Shown: one piece after another, positions 1 through 9,125 of the stretch | Position numbering within the stretch: position 1 is the first letter of the stretch | Layout: each line of letters begins with the position of its first letter | Assembly (NCBI RefSeq): GCF_000422285.1 | Contig: NZ_AULM01000020.1 | Location: 1-64,000 of the forward strand | Origin: Desulfatiglans anilini DSM 4660 | GTDB taxonomy: Bacteria; Desulfobacterota; DSM-4660; Desulfatiglandales; Desulfatiglandaceae | DNA length: 64,000 nt | Reading direction: 5' to 3' | Translations under genes and position numbers: made by a program | The notes under the pieces: model-generated | The model's input: only the letters and a program-made list of their open reading frames with translations | What the model was told of the DNA's origin: nothing | Database searches by the model: none

Positions 1-597
1 CAACTATTACAGCGACCTGCCAGGCAAAGCACGGAAGGCATTTCCTCTTGCCAAAGGCGTCAGCGGAATCGGACTGGACGACGTCGTGCGCAGCTATGTC
101 GGCATGCTCTCTCTTGGTCAAAGCGATTATGAAGCCGTAACCAATAAGAAAGACGACACCTATTTCAAGCAGTCCCTGGGTATTCGTAAAGTACCTTCGG
201 CTGAAACGTTACGCCAACGCCTGGATGATGTTGCCGTGGGTCTGCGGCCTTTGGTGGAGCACGCCACCAGCGAGCAGTTCCACAGTGAGATCAAATCCGA
301 CATGGACATGGAGCGCCTTGCCATCGGGCAAGTTCGCCACCAATGCCCTGATCTTGACTATGGCCGGTCTGGCCTACAACATCCTGCGTTTCATCGGGCA
401 GTTGGGCCTCGTCGGAGACCGGTCGCCCTTACGCCATCCGGCCAAAAGGCGCCGCATCAAAACGGTCATTCAGGAACAGATGTATCTGGCGGCACGCTTG
501 GTCAGAACCGGCCAGCGTTTAAAAATCGTCTTCAGGCGACATTGTCTCGGCTTTTGAAGCCTTCGGGGCTGTGTACAACCGCCTGGCATGCGGCTAG
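1..597 (+). pseudogene. IS1380-family transposase remnant, internally deleted
   Basis: The frame is open from base 2 and enters from outside the window. It reads the N-terminal part of an IS1380 transposase (YVGMLSLGQSDYEA, then VPSAETLRQRLDD), then jumps near base 260-320 to the family's C-terminal part (HSEIKSDMDMER, then FATNALILTMAGLAYNILR in another frame, then AFGAVYNRLA in a third). About half of a normal transposase, including the whole DDE catalytic core, is missing, and there are at least two frameshifts. This is a dead element, not a gene. The family call rests on recognised motifs at both ends. The order of the lesions is inferred. Confidence 0.75.
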
Positions 598-903
598 ATC
601 AGCAAACCAGGAAGTTTCATCAACCAAGATAGGTTATCTTAGGGTGAATTATGCCTAAAAAATTCCATAAAACATAATTGCTAAGCAAAGAGCATCAAAG
701 AAGGACTCGAATAGTGAGTGTAGAAGGTTCAGAACACTCACATCTACCGGCGGGCAGACTAATATTAGGCTTATGAGTCTGGAACCGGGCGACTGTTTAC
801 TGGAGTCTCACGGATCCAGGTTTTTATTACAAACGAGGTGGTTTTGCAAGAATTTAATCGCGGAGTAAATTTAAAATCACTCTTTGCTTAATGGGGTACA
901 ACT
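598..903. other. Intergenic, AT-rich, nothing recognised
   Basis: No open frame with coding character, no RNA gene and no clear repeat is seen. It separates the dead IS1380 copy from the receiver-domain gene and presumably holds that gene's promoter, but no convincing -35/-10 pair stands out. Confidence 0.4.
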
Positions 904-1395
904 ATGGACAGTGATATACTAAAAGGAAAATTAATTCTAGTTGTGGATGACGAGCAAGATGTAGTTGATACTGTCACGGAGATTTTAAGTGATTGCATTG
1001 TACATCAGGCGAGTGATTTTGACAGCGGGATTCAGTATATTTTAAGTTACACATATGATGTAGTAGTTCTTGATATCATGGGGGTAAATGGCTTCGAACT
1101 TTTGAAGGCTGCGGTCAAAAGAGGTTTTCCTACAGTAATGCTCACCGCTCATGCTATTACACCTGAAGCACTAAAAAAATCCATGAAGCTTGGTGCGGTC
1201 ACCTTTCTTCCGAAGGAAATGCTGCCGAATTTGAAAGAATTTCTTGAAGATATTGTTCTTGGAGGAGGGAAGCAAGCATGGAGAAAGCTATTCGACAAAT
1301 TCGAATCGTATCTTAACAAGCATTTCGGCCCAGATTGGAAATTAAAGGACCGATATTTTTCTGAATTCATTGAATCTCTTAGTAAAAACCAGTAA
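904..1395 (+). CDS. CheY-like response regulator (receiver-domain protein)
   Basis: This is a 163-residue protein made of one REC domain (about residues 8-125) and a 38-residue tail with no recognisable output domain. The acidic pair is D15-D16, the phosphoacceptor is D57 (VVVLDIMG), the switch residue is T81 (MLTAH) and the conserved lysine is K104 (LPKE). It should be phosphorylated by a histidine kinase encoded elsewhere. No kinase lies in the window. With no DNA-binding part it probably acts by protein contact. A weak GGGG lies upstream of the ATG. It sits among decayed insertion sequences beside a sigma-54 activator on the opposite strand. A functional link between the two is only a guess. 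Confidence 0.8.
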   Translation: MDSDILKGKLILVVDDEQDVVDTVTEILSDCIVHQASDFDSGIQYILSYTYDVVVLDIMGVNGFELLKAAVKRGFPTVMLTAHAITPEALKKSMKLGAVTFLPKEMLPNLKEFLEDIVLGGGKQAWRKLFDKFESYLNKHFGPDWKLKDRYFSEFIESLSKNQ

Positions 1396-1409
1396 GTAAT
1401 CCGAGTAAA

Positions 1410-1426
1410 CCCCGGCTTTGCCGGGG
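1410..1426 (+). terminator. Stem-loop after the receiver-domain gene
   Basis: A perfect 7-bp GC stem (CCCCGGC / GCCGGGG) with a TTT loop lies just past the stop codon. There is no T-run after it, so it may be a weak or Rho-assisted terminator. Confidence 0.4.
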
Positions 1427-1513
1427 AGACACACAAAGTTTGACAATTCCGAAAATATACGAAAGCCTCCCCGATTCTGAACCGCTCAAAGATCACTTTC
1501 AAAAAGGCTCTCG

Positions 1514-1790
1514 ATGAACAATGTTCAAATCTTAAACCATACGGCATGGGATTGCAAGTATCACCTGGTTTGAATTCTGAAGTACCAAAAAAAATCTTTA
1601 CGGGGAGTTGTGGGAACATTTGGGAGATGTGCTGCGTGAATTGGCATTGCACAAGGAGAGCAAAATCCACGGAGGATATCTGCGAGGCGACCATGTTCAC
1701 ATGCTAATATCCATTTAACCAAAATATGCTGTCTCCTAAATCGTCGGTTATCTGATTAGGAGAGAAAAACATGAGCAGCACTCTTTTAAG
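1514..1790 (+). pseudogene. IS200/IS605-family TnpA remnant
   Basis: Reading across two frames recovers an IS200-type HUH transposase. NHTAWDCKYHLV, a stop where Trp is expected, then ILKY come in the first frame. LGDVLRELALHKES, GDHVHMLIS (the HUH metal motif) and PKYAVS follow in the second. Lesions visible are TGA at 1571-1573, a frame change after a run of A near 1587-1594, TAA after LISI, and TAA after YAVS. The usual catalytic-tyrosine helix near the C-terminus cannot be recognised. The element is inactive. The TGA here is ordinary decay, not selenocysteine, since other stops and a frameshift accompany it. Confidence 0.7.
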
Positions 1791-1807
1791 TCAATAACAT
1801 TGATTTT

Positions 1808-3250
1808 TTATTCATCATTAGACCGTTTTTCAAAATTAATCTTATATGTTTTTATCTTTCTATAAAGCCCAGTCCGGTGAATTCCAATCATATCTGCTGC
1901 TTTAGACACGCTGTAGTCTGTCTTTATCAAAAGTTCTTCAATAGCTCTACGCTCTGCTTCTCGACACACGTTCCGAAGAAAATTTTTGTCAATAGGAACT
2001 TTGCTAAAATTACTTTGCTGAAACTCGGGAAGATCATTCGCCTTGATAACATCGGATTCCTTAACAGATATGGCGGCAAGCTCTATAATATTTTTCAGTT
2101 CACGTACGTTTCCCGGCCAATCGTAGGCCATAAGTTTATTCACCGCACACCTGCTTATCGCTCGTTTTTTCACACACTGTTTCTCTGATATTTTGTTAAG
2201 AAAATAGTCTACATACATAGGAATATCTTCCTTTCTTTCCCGTAACGGAGCTATAAAAATTTTTATAACGTTTAAACGATAATAAAGGTCCTCTCGCATT
2301 TTGCCCTCATCAACCATGCTGTTTATATCTCTGTTTGTAGCTGCGATTAGCCTAAAATCAATGTTTTTCGATTCTTTTCCACCAACACGCTCCACCTCTT
2401 TCTCTTGGATCACCCGCAATAGCTTGGACTGCATTTCCAAAGGCATCTCGCATATCTCGTCAAGAAATATGGTCCCGTTATGAGCCAACTCAAATTTTCC
2501 AAGTTTTCCGTCCCTCAGCGCACCTGTAAACGCCCCCGGTTCGTAACCAAATAATTCCGCCTCGAATAAGTCTTTTGGAATAGCAGCACAATTCACCCGA
2601 ACAAAATTCTCATTCAGTCTGGCGCTTTTGTGGTGGATACTGTGTGCAAAAAGCTCCTTGCCCGTTCCGCTTTCCCCCACAATTAAAACAGGCAATGATG
2701 TATTCGCGGCTTTTACAGAAAGGTTTTTTGCATCATGCAAAACTCTGCTATCTCCGATGATATCTTTAAATGTGTACTTAGAAGAAAAAGCGTTATCTAA
2801 TCTTCTTTTATACTGGCCTACTTTTTCTTCAAGATCGAAAATCTTTTTTTTCAATTTTTCCAGTTCTTCCAGTTTATCGAAGAGAGCGATACCCACTGCC
2901 CCAATAATCTTTTGGTTTTCTTTGATTGCAATCTTATTAATTATTGTCAATCGCTTTGAAGATCTATAAATTTGACCAATAATTGATTCACCGGTCTGCA
3001 AAACATAATCAAAACCATGTCTACAATCTTGGGGCACTTTCTTCCCTATAACTTCTTCCTTGGTGACCCTAAATATTTCCAGATATTTCTTATTAGCGTA
3101 TTCAACAATTCCTTCTTTGTTGACAACAAAGAGAGCACCCAATGCGTTTTCAAATATGTTCTGGAATTTTTCTTTTAACAAATTCATTTCTGTTGCGGAC
3201 TCGAAATCCTGTAAATCCGAGCCTCTGGAATCTCTGTCTAAAGATGTCAT
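1808..3250 (-). CDS. PAS-domain sigma-54-dependent transcriptional activator
   Basis: A 480-residue bacterial enhancer-binding protein. A PAS-like sensor domain covers about residues 28-125, followed by a coiled coil (125-150), an AAA+ domain (about 160-390) with Walker A GESGTGKE at 192-199, the sigma-54 contact loop GAFTGA at 239-244 and Walker B TIFLDEI near 260-266, and a Fis-type helix-turn-helix near 445-470. It should use ATP to remodel sigma-54 RNA polymerase in response to a ligand or redox signal at the PAS domain. There is no receiver domain, so it is not a classical two-component regulator. The start is supported by GGAGGT seven bases upstream. Its target is unknown. The nearby catabolic operon is a candidate, but no -24/-12 promoter was found there. 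Confidence 0.9.
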   Translation of the reverse strand: MTSLDRDSRGSDLQDFESATEMNLLKEKFQNIFENALGALFVVNKEGIVEYANKKYLEIFRVTKEEVIGKKVPQDCRHGFDYVLQTGESIIGQIYRSSKRLTIINKIAIKENQKIIGAVGIALFDKLEELEKLKKKIFDLEEKVGQYKRRLDNAFSSKYTFKDIIGDSRVLHDAKNLSVKAANTSLPVLIVGESGTGKELFAHSIHHKSARLNENFVRVNCAAIPKDLFEAELFGYEPGAFTGALRDGKLGKFELAHNGTIFLDEICEMPLEMQSKLLRVIQEKEVERVGGKESKNIDFRLIAATNRDINSMVDEGKMREDLYYRLNVIKIFIAPLRERKEDIPMYVDYFLNKISEKQCVKKRAISRCAVNKLMAYDWPGNVRELKNIIELAAISVKESDVIKANDLPEFQQSNFSKVPIDKNFLRNVCREAERRAIEELLIKTDYSVSKAADMIGIHRTGLYRKIKTYKINFEKRSNDE

Positions 3251-3470
3251 CAGAAATTACCTCCGGAATGGACTTACCATCGATAAAGCTTGTCCGAATA
3301 GAATGATAGGGATACCATTTTCGCCGGCCGGGCGTTCGCAGGGCGTTTCCAACCTGGGATTCAAACACACCCGAACCCGCATGACTAACGGAATCGGCTC
3401 ATCAAGTCATGCTGTTGCTAGGCAAAATCAGTACCGGTGGGTCTCAAGGTTGTTGTGACCTGAGCCGTCT

Positions 3471-4406
3471 TTAGGCGGCGGCTAATAATTCATGTTGGCC
3501 TTCAGTATTTTTGCGCGGGTTGAGCCTTACAACTTGGAACGGTTGCCAGTCGCGGGTTGGAACTGACCAGCGATTTGGACAGCGCTGGAGTGCAGCCTGG
3601 TAGAGTGCGTGCCTTTTAGCCAGGATCTGTGGCTCCCGGTCATAATGACTATCATCAGGGGTAACGAACTTGATGGATCTGTGTAGTTGCTCACTATTGT
3701 GCCAGGTGACGAAAGCGTCGACCCAGGTTTGCACCTCCTGGATTTTAGCAAAAGGTCGAGATGGATACTCGGGCCGATACTTCATGGTCCCGAAAAGGGC
3801 TTTAGAATACGGGTTGTCATCGCGGACGTTTGGCCTTGAGAAGGAAGGGACAACCCCCGGCTTTTGCAGAGTAGCCAGGATGGAGGATCCTTTCATGGGG
3901 CCGCCGTTGTGGGAGTGAAGCATCGGGCCTTCAGGGTCCACATGATGACTGGCACAAGCAGCGATAAAGAGCCTTGCACCGTGGTCCATGGACTCTTCCT
4001 CGAACACGGTGGCGGCGATAATTATGCGGCTCCACACGTCGACGATCATGTACAGAAGGAAAAACATGCCGCGCACGGCCAAACGCATATAGGAGATATC
4101 CCAAGACCATACCAGGTCTGGTCCAGTAGCCACATGCTCTTTAGGCCGGCTTGAGACAGATGCCGTTGCGCGACTTTCATGGGCGAGCATTCGGTTTTCC
4201 CGCAGTATTCTAAAAAACTTGATTCGGAGGCCACATAAACACCCGCATCAGCGAGTTTGGGAATAATCTGTTTCGGCGACAAATCGCGAAAAGGTTTGCT
4301 ATTGGCAATCTCGAGCACTTCCTGGCGTTCCTTTTTACTGAGGGCTTGCGAGGGGACACTATGAGGTCCTCTGCGTTGATTCTGACCACCACCCTGAGTG
4401 CGACAA
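3471..4406 (-). pseudogene. IS3-family transposase (OrfB) with frameshift and mutated DDE triad
   Basis: The frame runs QRRGPHSVPSQALSKKER, FRDLSPKQIIPKLADAGVYV, ASESSF, then shifts frame near 4205 into MLAHESRATASV and VWSWDISYM. This matches OrfB of IS3-family elements, an rve (DDE) integrase fold. The first Asp is present (WSWDIS). The second, normally in LHSDNGG, reads LHSHNGG. The Glu normally in NPYSEAL reads NPYSKAL. So two of three catalytic residues are replaced besides the frameshift. No OrfA was found upstream, where an IS66 fragment abuts directly. The element cannot move by itself. Confidence 0.8.
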
Positions 4407-5183
4407 CGGAGTAACCGTCAGACCAAACCACGTTGTTCGCTTCCTCACATGCAGATATGCTCTCTCTTCAAGGTGGCGCATATGCCGTCGGGAGGACAGG
4501 CCCATGGAAGAGAGGCAAAGACAAATGAGAGCAGATCGAGTTTTGTATTGGACCACCTGATCAGGGCGCAGGCTGCCAGTGGCTTGAGCATCAAGGCATT
4601 CCGCGCCGAGCAGAAGCTCAGTCTCCACCAGTTCTATAAATGGAACCAACGTCTTCGAAAGGAAGCCCGCAGCCAGCTTCCTGCCAGCGGATTCATTGAG
4701 CTGGTTCCTTCAGCCAATGAGCCCGCAAGTCCCATCCGCATCCGCATAACGGACCAGATCTGGATTGAAGTGAGCGAGGGATTCCATCCCCCGACGCTCC
4801 TTTCCGTGATCCAGACCGTTTGCAGAGCGGAGAACCTTCCGTGCTTGCCCCTGAGCGCCATTACCCACATCTATCTCTACCGTTCACCCTGCGATATGCG
4901 CCGGTCCTTCGACGGGCTTTGCGGCCTCATCCGCTCAGAACTTCGGGCCGATCCGCTTTCCGGTTCCCTTTTTGTCTTCTGCAACCGCCGCCGCAACATG
5001 GTCAAGATCCTGTACTTCGAGGGAGAGGGCCTGGCCATCTGGATGAAGAGCCTTGAACAGGGCTTCTTCCGGCCTCCGGATGCGTGCGCCGCCAACGGGC
5101 GGATCGACCGCCGGCAACTGATGCTTCTGCTGGAGGGCGTGGTGCCGAAAAAAGTCAACAAACGTTATATTACACAAAGATAA
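4398..5183 (+). pseudogene. IS66-type tnpA and tnpB read as one frame
   Basis: Residues about 45-160 resemble IS66 TnpA (AAQSGLS-type helix-turn-helix region, here AQAASGLSIKAFRAEQKLSLHQ). Residues about 150-261 are a clear TnpB: YLYRSPCDMRRSFDGL and FVFCNRRRNMVKILY. In intact IS66 elements these are two separate genes. Here no stop lies between them, and TnpB has no ATG at its expected start (a TTG is there). A second frame just upstream reads MEERQRQMRADRVLYWTT and then stops, which looks like the true TnpA start, so tnpA carries a frameshift near 4555. I treat the fused frame as a decay product. Confidence 0.7.
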
Positions 5184-5222
5184 TTATCTGAAAATGCGTT
5201 TTTTTATTTTAAATATCGCTGC

Positions 5223-5663
5223 ATGGTATCGAGCCTCCACGAAGCCATCGCGCTCATCCAAGAAAAGGACCTCCAGATCCAGAAACTGACCAAACAGCTC
5301 CGTTCTAGGGATCTGTCCCTGCGCACGCTCCAGAACCAGGTCGAACAGCTTCTGCGCCGGGTCTATGGGCGCCGCTCGGAGAAGATGCACCCCGATCAGC
5401 TGATGTTCGGCTCCCTGCTGATGGAGACCGCTGGACAGCCCGCGACCATCGAACCTCTGGCTGAGGTTCCCCCGAGCACCGCACCGCGCAAGCCGAAGGC
5501 CTCCAAGCACAACCACCCGGGCCGCCTGCCCATCCCCGAGCACCTCAAAAGGGTCGAGATCGTTCTGGATATCCCTGAAGAAGAGAAGTGCTGCCCGCAA
5601 ACGGGCAAGCCCCTCAAGGAGATCGGCTGCGAGGTCTCGCAGAAACTGGAGTACCGGCCCAGT
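5223..5663 (+). pseudogene. IS66 TnpC, N-terminal fragment
   Basis: This encodes the N-terminal 147 residues of an IS66 transposase: a coiled-coil start (IQEKDLQIQKLTKQLRSRD), LLRRVYGRRSEK, and the start of the Cys-containing region (EEEKCCPQTGKPL). It breaks off after VSQKLEYRP, exactly where an unrelated IS66 copy begins on the other strand. The DDE domain and C-terminus of this copy are absent from the window. It belongs with the tnpA/tnpB remnant just upstream. Confidence 0.8.
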
Positions 5664-6490
5664 CCTTGATGAATGCTTCGAAGGCTTCCTTCGAGCGGTT
5701 GGAATGGATCATGAAGAAAGCCACTGCCGGCCCCGCCATGACCCACAGCCATTGCAGGAGAACGTTGAGGCGGTGGCTGGTCTCGTCGATGTGGTTGACG
5801 GGGGCCTGTCCGGCTGCCTGGCCGATCATTTCGTAGTGGGGTTAGATCGCGGCACAAGCCCGATCGATGATCTTCTGGACGGCGCTCAGGCTGATACGGA
5901 ATCGAAGCACCGAAGCGCAGAAGATTTGAATCGTTGATCGGCTGTCAGCCTCCGGTACCTGACATCTCGGCGATCATGGCTGAAAGCCTGGAACCGCAGC
6001 CTCTCCGATGTTCTTCGGGGACGGTGGCCTTTTACATCTTGCCGCAGACCGGGCATCTGCCTCGGTCTAGCTCGAAGTGGATAACCTCGAGTTCAATCGG
6101 CGGCAGTTCGATTACTTGGTGCGTATAATTCGGCTCCGTTTCGGGGAACTCGCGGTTGCCGCAGGTGCAGATTTCCGGAGGGATGACTCGGGTTTCCTTC
6201 GGCGCGAGCATCTCCTGCCGGTGCCCCGGATGGCTCAGTTTCCGTCGATCGGTGCCTTTATTTTTCTTCCCGGATTTTTTCTTTTTGAAGGGGGATTCCG
6301 AGGACGGCGGCTGATTCGAGTTGGAGGAATCCTTATTCAGACGCGCTTCGAGTTGTTCGATCCGTTTTCTGAGCTCGCGGTTTTCCTCCACAAGAGCGAG
6401 GATGATCTGGATGAGCACGGAGCGCGGCACATCCTGCAGCCCCTCTTCGGTTAAGGCGATTCCTTCGGGAAAAAGAGGCGTTTCAGCCAT
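5664..6490 (-). pseudogene. Second IS66-family transposase, truncated and frameshifted
   Basis: The reading frame starts MAETPLFPEGIAL, followed by a leucine-zipper-like coiled coil (VEENRELRKRIEQLEARLN), NSNQPPSSE, a basic linker, and a zinc-ribbon-like Cys cluster (CTCGN, CPVCGKM). It then hits TAA and continues as KATVPEEHRRGCG, SAMIAEMSGTGG, and in another frame KIIDRACAAI, stop, PHYEMIGQA, HIDETSHRLNVLLQWLWVM and NRSKEAFEAFIKDWAG. Its C-terminal end is cut at the junction with the other IS66 copy. At least two stops and one frameshift are present. Its ATG overlaps the stop of the DruA-like gene, so the two were probably translated together. Confidence 0.8.
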
Positions 6491-7385
6491 GGAGCGCCTC
6501 CCGGAAACGCTTGCCAAGCGGGTAGAGGTAGACCGCCTTGACCGGTTCCATGCAGCGGTTATAGCGGTCGTAGCCTCCACGCCCCTTGGTCAGTCCTGTA
6601 TAGAGCCAGTTGGCTGCCCGGTAGCAGGTGCCCTGGAACCGGGTGATGTCAACGAAGGTTTCGAGCAGAGCAACGGGATGGCGGTAAAACGCCTGCCAGT
6701 CCGCGGGGAGCATCCGGATGTTGGCGCTCAGGAGCTTCGAGGCCAAGTGCTCCACCGAAACCCAGTTCAGAATCAGGAACCGGACGTTATTGACGATCTT
6801 GTAGAGGTTCGCTTCCCTGGTACGGGGCTGCCAACCGATGAACCGGTCGCGGCACTCCACCTTCCAGGCCGCTGAGCCCCAGCCGAGGCAAGCCACCAGG
6901 TGTCCATCCAGGCAGGCCTGGTACTTCAAGTATGCACCGACGATTCGGGGGCGCCCCAGGTAATGGTACTTGTCGACCAGGTGATCCCACAGGCCTTCAT
7001 CCGGGGTGCGCCCGACCATCTCGATTTTCAAAGAGCCAAACTCGGAGACCGTTCAGTGAATCTCCGAGGCATCGTAGCTATAGCTGCGTCGAACAGCCTT
7101 ACGGGGCTTCCAATGATTCGTTGTGGACAAAGGCGGAGGGAGGTTCACGAGCTTTTTTCCTTCGAGCTTGAGCAGCAGCGCACGGCAGGCCATCCTTTTG
7201 AGTTGCCCGTTCGGCTGCCGCCAGTCCCAGTGCTCACACAGCACTAAAGAAATGGCGGTTCGACCGCCTACCCAATGCCGGGAGATGGTATCGCGGAAAA
7301 ACGAGAGATCTTCCTCTCTGATCTGGTGTCCACGAATTTGATACAGGGTCTCTGCAAAGGTGCTGTTCCCTCCTGGGAAAGCACC
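6483..7385 (-). pseudogene. DruA-like DUF4338 protein gene, interrupted by one stop
   Basis: Two parts lie in the same frame. The first (EDLSFFRDTISRHWVGGRTA, then CEHWDWRQPNGQLKRMACR) is the N-terminal part of DUF4338 proteins. After a single in-frame TGA at 7053-7055 the frame goes on with KIEMVGRTPDEGLWDHLV, DKYHYLG, and NNVRFLILNWVSVEHLASKLL to LGKRFREALHG. DUF4338 is the family of DruA from the Druantia anti-phage system, but related proteins also ride with transposases. No clear ATG is seen for the N-terminal part (upstream stop near 7390). The stop codon overlaps the start of the IS66 transposase by eight bases, so this copy is best read as an IS passenger, now damaged, not a defence locus. 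Confidence 0.65.
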
Positions 7386-7456
7386 CTAGCAAAATTGAGC
7401 CGCGGACGACAGGGGAAAATGCACCCCTATGAACGGATACCAATAAAAGAGAGGCG

Positions 7457-8044
7457 CTATGCTGAGAAATTACTGCTTCCAAATCTATTTGCATAGATTT
7501 TAGGAACTCTCCGAGGAACCCTCCTAATTTCGCCAGCAGTTTTCCCAATAGGAAGTGCACCTGCTATAATAAATTTGGCTGGGATATTTAAAATATCTCG
7601 CAAAGAATCGGGCCTGAAAAAGGTGAACCAAAGCGCTCCAAGGCCCTTTTCAGCACAAGCGAGCAATATATTCTGAATGCATGCAGAGGCAGCTTGTATT
7701 GCCCCGAACTCTTGGCCAAAAAAACTCCCTAATCCGCCGCGTTCTGGATTCACAATAACAACAACAATTACCGCTGCATCTTCAAGAAAACCTGTCTCAT
7801 ATTTTCCGGCCCATGCAGGACCGCCTTTCCTGATGACCTCTGCTTTAGCCTCTTCAGCTATTTCACGGATGCGGCTTTTAATTGCGAAATCATCGATGAT
7901 AATAAATTCCCAAGGTTGAAGGTTAAGCGGGCTTGGCGCCCATCGACCGCAATCAAGAATTTCATTAATAAGACTAAAGGAAAGGCTGCAGTTTATGAAT
8001 GCACGAGAACTTCTCCTCATCTGTACTAATTCATGAAATTCCAT
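7457..8044 (-). CDS. Nitroreductase-family flavoprotein
   Basis: 195 residues, the usual length for single-domain nitroreductases. The N-terminal FMN-phosphate motif is present (RRSSRAF, residues 10-16), then SPLNLQPWEFIII, and the C-terminal half has IQNILLACAEKGLGALW. Members use FMN and NAD(P)H to reduce nitro groups, quinones, flavins or enoyl-type substrates, so the substrate cannot be told from sequence. It is the last gene on the minus strand after the transporter, CoA ligase and crotonase, but a 216-base AT-rich gap separates it from the crotonase, so it may have its own promoter. A reductive step in an aromatic or cyclic acid pathway would fit the neighbours. That is inference. Confidence 0.8.
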   Translation of the reverse strand: MEFHELVQMRRSSRAFINCSLSFSLINEILDCGRWAPSPLNLQPWEFIIIDDFAIKSRIREIAEEAKAEVIRKGGPAWAGKYETGFLEDAAVIVVVIVNPERGGLGSFFGQEFGAIQAASACIQNILLACAEKGLGALWFTFFRPDSLRDILNIPAKFIIAGALPIGKTAGEIRRVPRRVPKIYANRFGSSNFSA

Positions 8045-8171
8045 ATTAGAAATCCTCGACTATTAGTTTTACTCGTTTTTACAAAGCAGCAAAAAATGGT
8101 AATCTTTATGAAAGAGTGTCAAAATAAATTTATAAATTTCAAAAAACAATCAGAAATAGAAATTTTCTTGA

Positions 8172-8190
8172 AAGTCATAAAAGATGACTT
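8172..8190 (-). other. Short perfect inverted repeat in the crotonase-nitroreductase gap
   Basis: AAGTCAT and ATGACTT are separated by five bases. It lies in the only sizeable gap of the catabolic gene run. It could be a weak hairpin at the end of the crotonase transcript or an operator for the nitroreductase. No T-run follows directly. Confidence 0.3.
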
Positions 8191-8260
8191 GTCGAAATTT
8201 TTACATCTTTAAACGGGAGCATTTAACTTTGCGAAATGTAGATAACGGCAGGGAAAACCG

Positions 8261-9061
8261 TTATTTTCCTGAAAAGATAGGCCCCCTTTTTGCGTGAAAT
8301 GCAGATATACCTTCTTTTACATCAGCAGTCCGCATGCAAATTTCTTGTCCATGAACCTCGTGTTCAAGTCCTGACCTTACAGCCTCATATCCCGCATGCA
8401 GAGCCTTTTTCGCAAGACCGATTGCAACACTTGGTCCTGAGGCGAGTCGTGCAGCTGTTGAGTAAGTCTTAGCCACAAAATCATCTTCAGATAAAACTCT
8501 GTCAACAAGCCCGATTCGCTCAGCATATTCAGCGTCTACCATATCACCAAAGAAAATCATCTCCTTAGCTTTACTCAAACCGATCAAACGCGGCAGGCGT
8601 TGTGTCCCACCAAGATCGGGAATAATCCCAACCTTGACGTAGTGTTCGCTCAATTTCGCGTGTGACACGGCTAACCGCAGATCACACGCCAACGCAAGAT
8701 CAAGTCCCCCGCCAAGCGCATATCCATTAATAGCAGCGATAACAGGTTTATCCATTTCTTCAACCATCGTTACAACACGCTGCAGGTATCGAAGTGTTTC
8801 TTTAAACCGCTCAGAAGTCAGGGTCAAAAGATAGGATACTAGTTCAAAATCGGCACCTGAAGAAAAGGCTTTTCCTTTACCGGTTATAACAACTGCGCGC
8901 ACATCCTTATCCATCACGATATCTTTTTGAGCGGATTCTAATTCTTCAAACATTTCCAAATTCATAGCATTCATCGCTTCCGGTCTATTGAGAATAATGG
9001 TTGCGATTGAATCAGCTTTTTGCAGAATAATATTTCTGTACAAAATCCCCTCCAATGCCAC
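8261..9061 (-). CDS. Enoyl-CoA hydratase/isomerase-family (crotonase) protein
   Basis: 266 residues with the crotonase fold: KGKAFSSGADF (first oxyanion-hole segment) and NGYALGGGLDLALACDL (second oxyanion-hole segment, about residues 110-126). The two catalytic glutamates of true hydratases are not both evident. The first position (GGGCE in rat crotonase) is Asp here (GGGLD), and the second (QPE) aligns with Tyr or His (SEHYVKVG). GGGxD is typical of crotonases doing isomerase, hydrolase or other chemistry, so a simple hydratase role should not be assumed. It follows the CoA ligase by 64 bases on the same strand and probably acts on that enzyme's CoA thioester after oxidation. Confidence 0.85.
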   Translation of the reverse strand: MALEGILYRNIILQKADSIATIILNRPEAMNAMNLEMFEELESAQKDIVMDKDVRAVVITGKGKAFSSGADFELVSYLLTLTSERFKETLRYLQRVVTMVEEMDKPVIAAINGYALGGGLDLALACDLRLAVSHAKLSEHYVKVGIIPDLGGTQRLPRLIGLSKAKEMIFFGDMVDAEYAERIGLVDRVLSEDDFVAKTYSTAARLASGPSVAIGLAKKALHAGYEAVRSGLEHEVHGQEICMRTADVKEGISAFHAKRGPIFSGK

Positions 9062-9125
9062 AAAAAAATCACAAAATATCAGTTTTAATTAAAATTGTCT
9101 TTCTTAAAAAGCAATATATATTCAA

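Noticed and set aside
1514-1790. In-frame TGA in the IS200 transposase read as selenocysteine
   Set aside because: The TGA stands where Trp is expected, and two more stops plus a frameshift follow. Plain decay explains it.
7053-7055. In-frame TGA in the DruA-like gene read as selenocysteine
   Set aside because: No Cys is expected there, no convincing SECIS hairpin follows, and the coupled transposase is broken too.
6483-7385. Druantia anti-phage defence system
   Set aside because: Only a damaged DruA-family gene is present, tied to an IS66 transposase. No DruB-E or helicase partner exists here.
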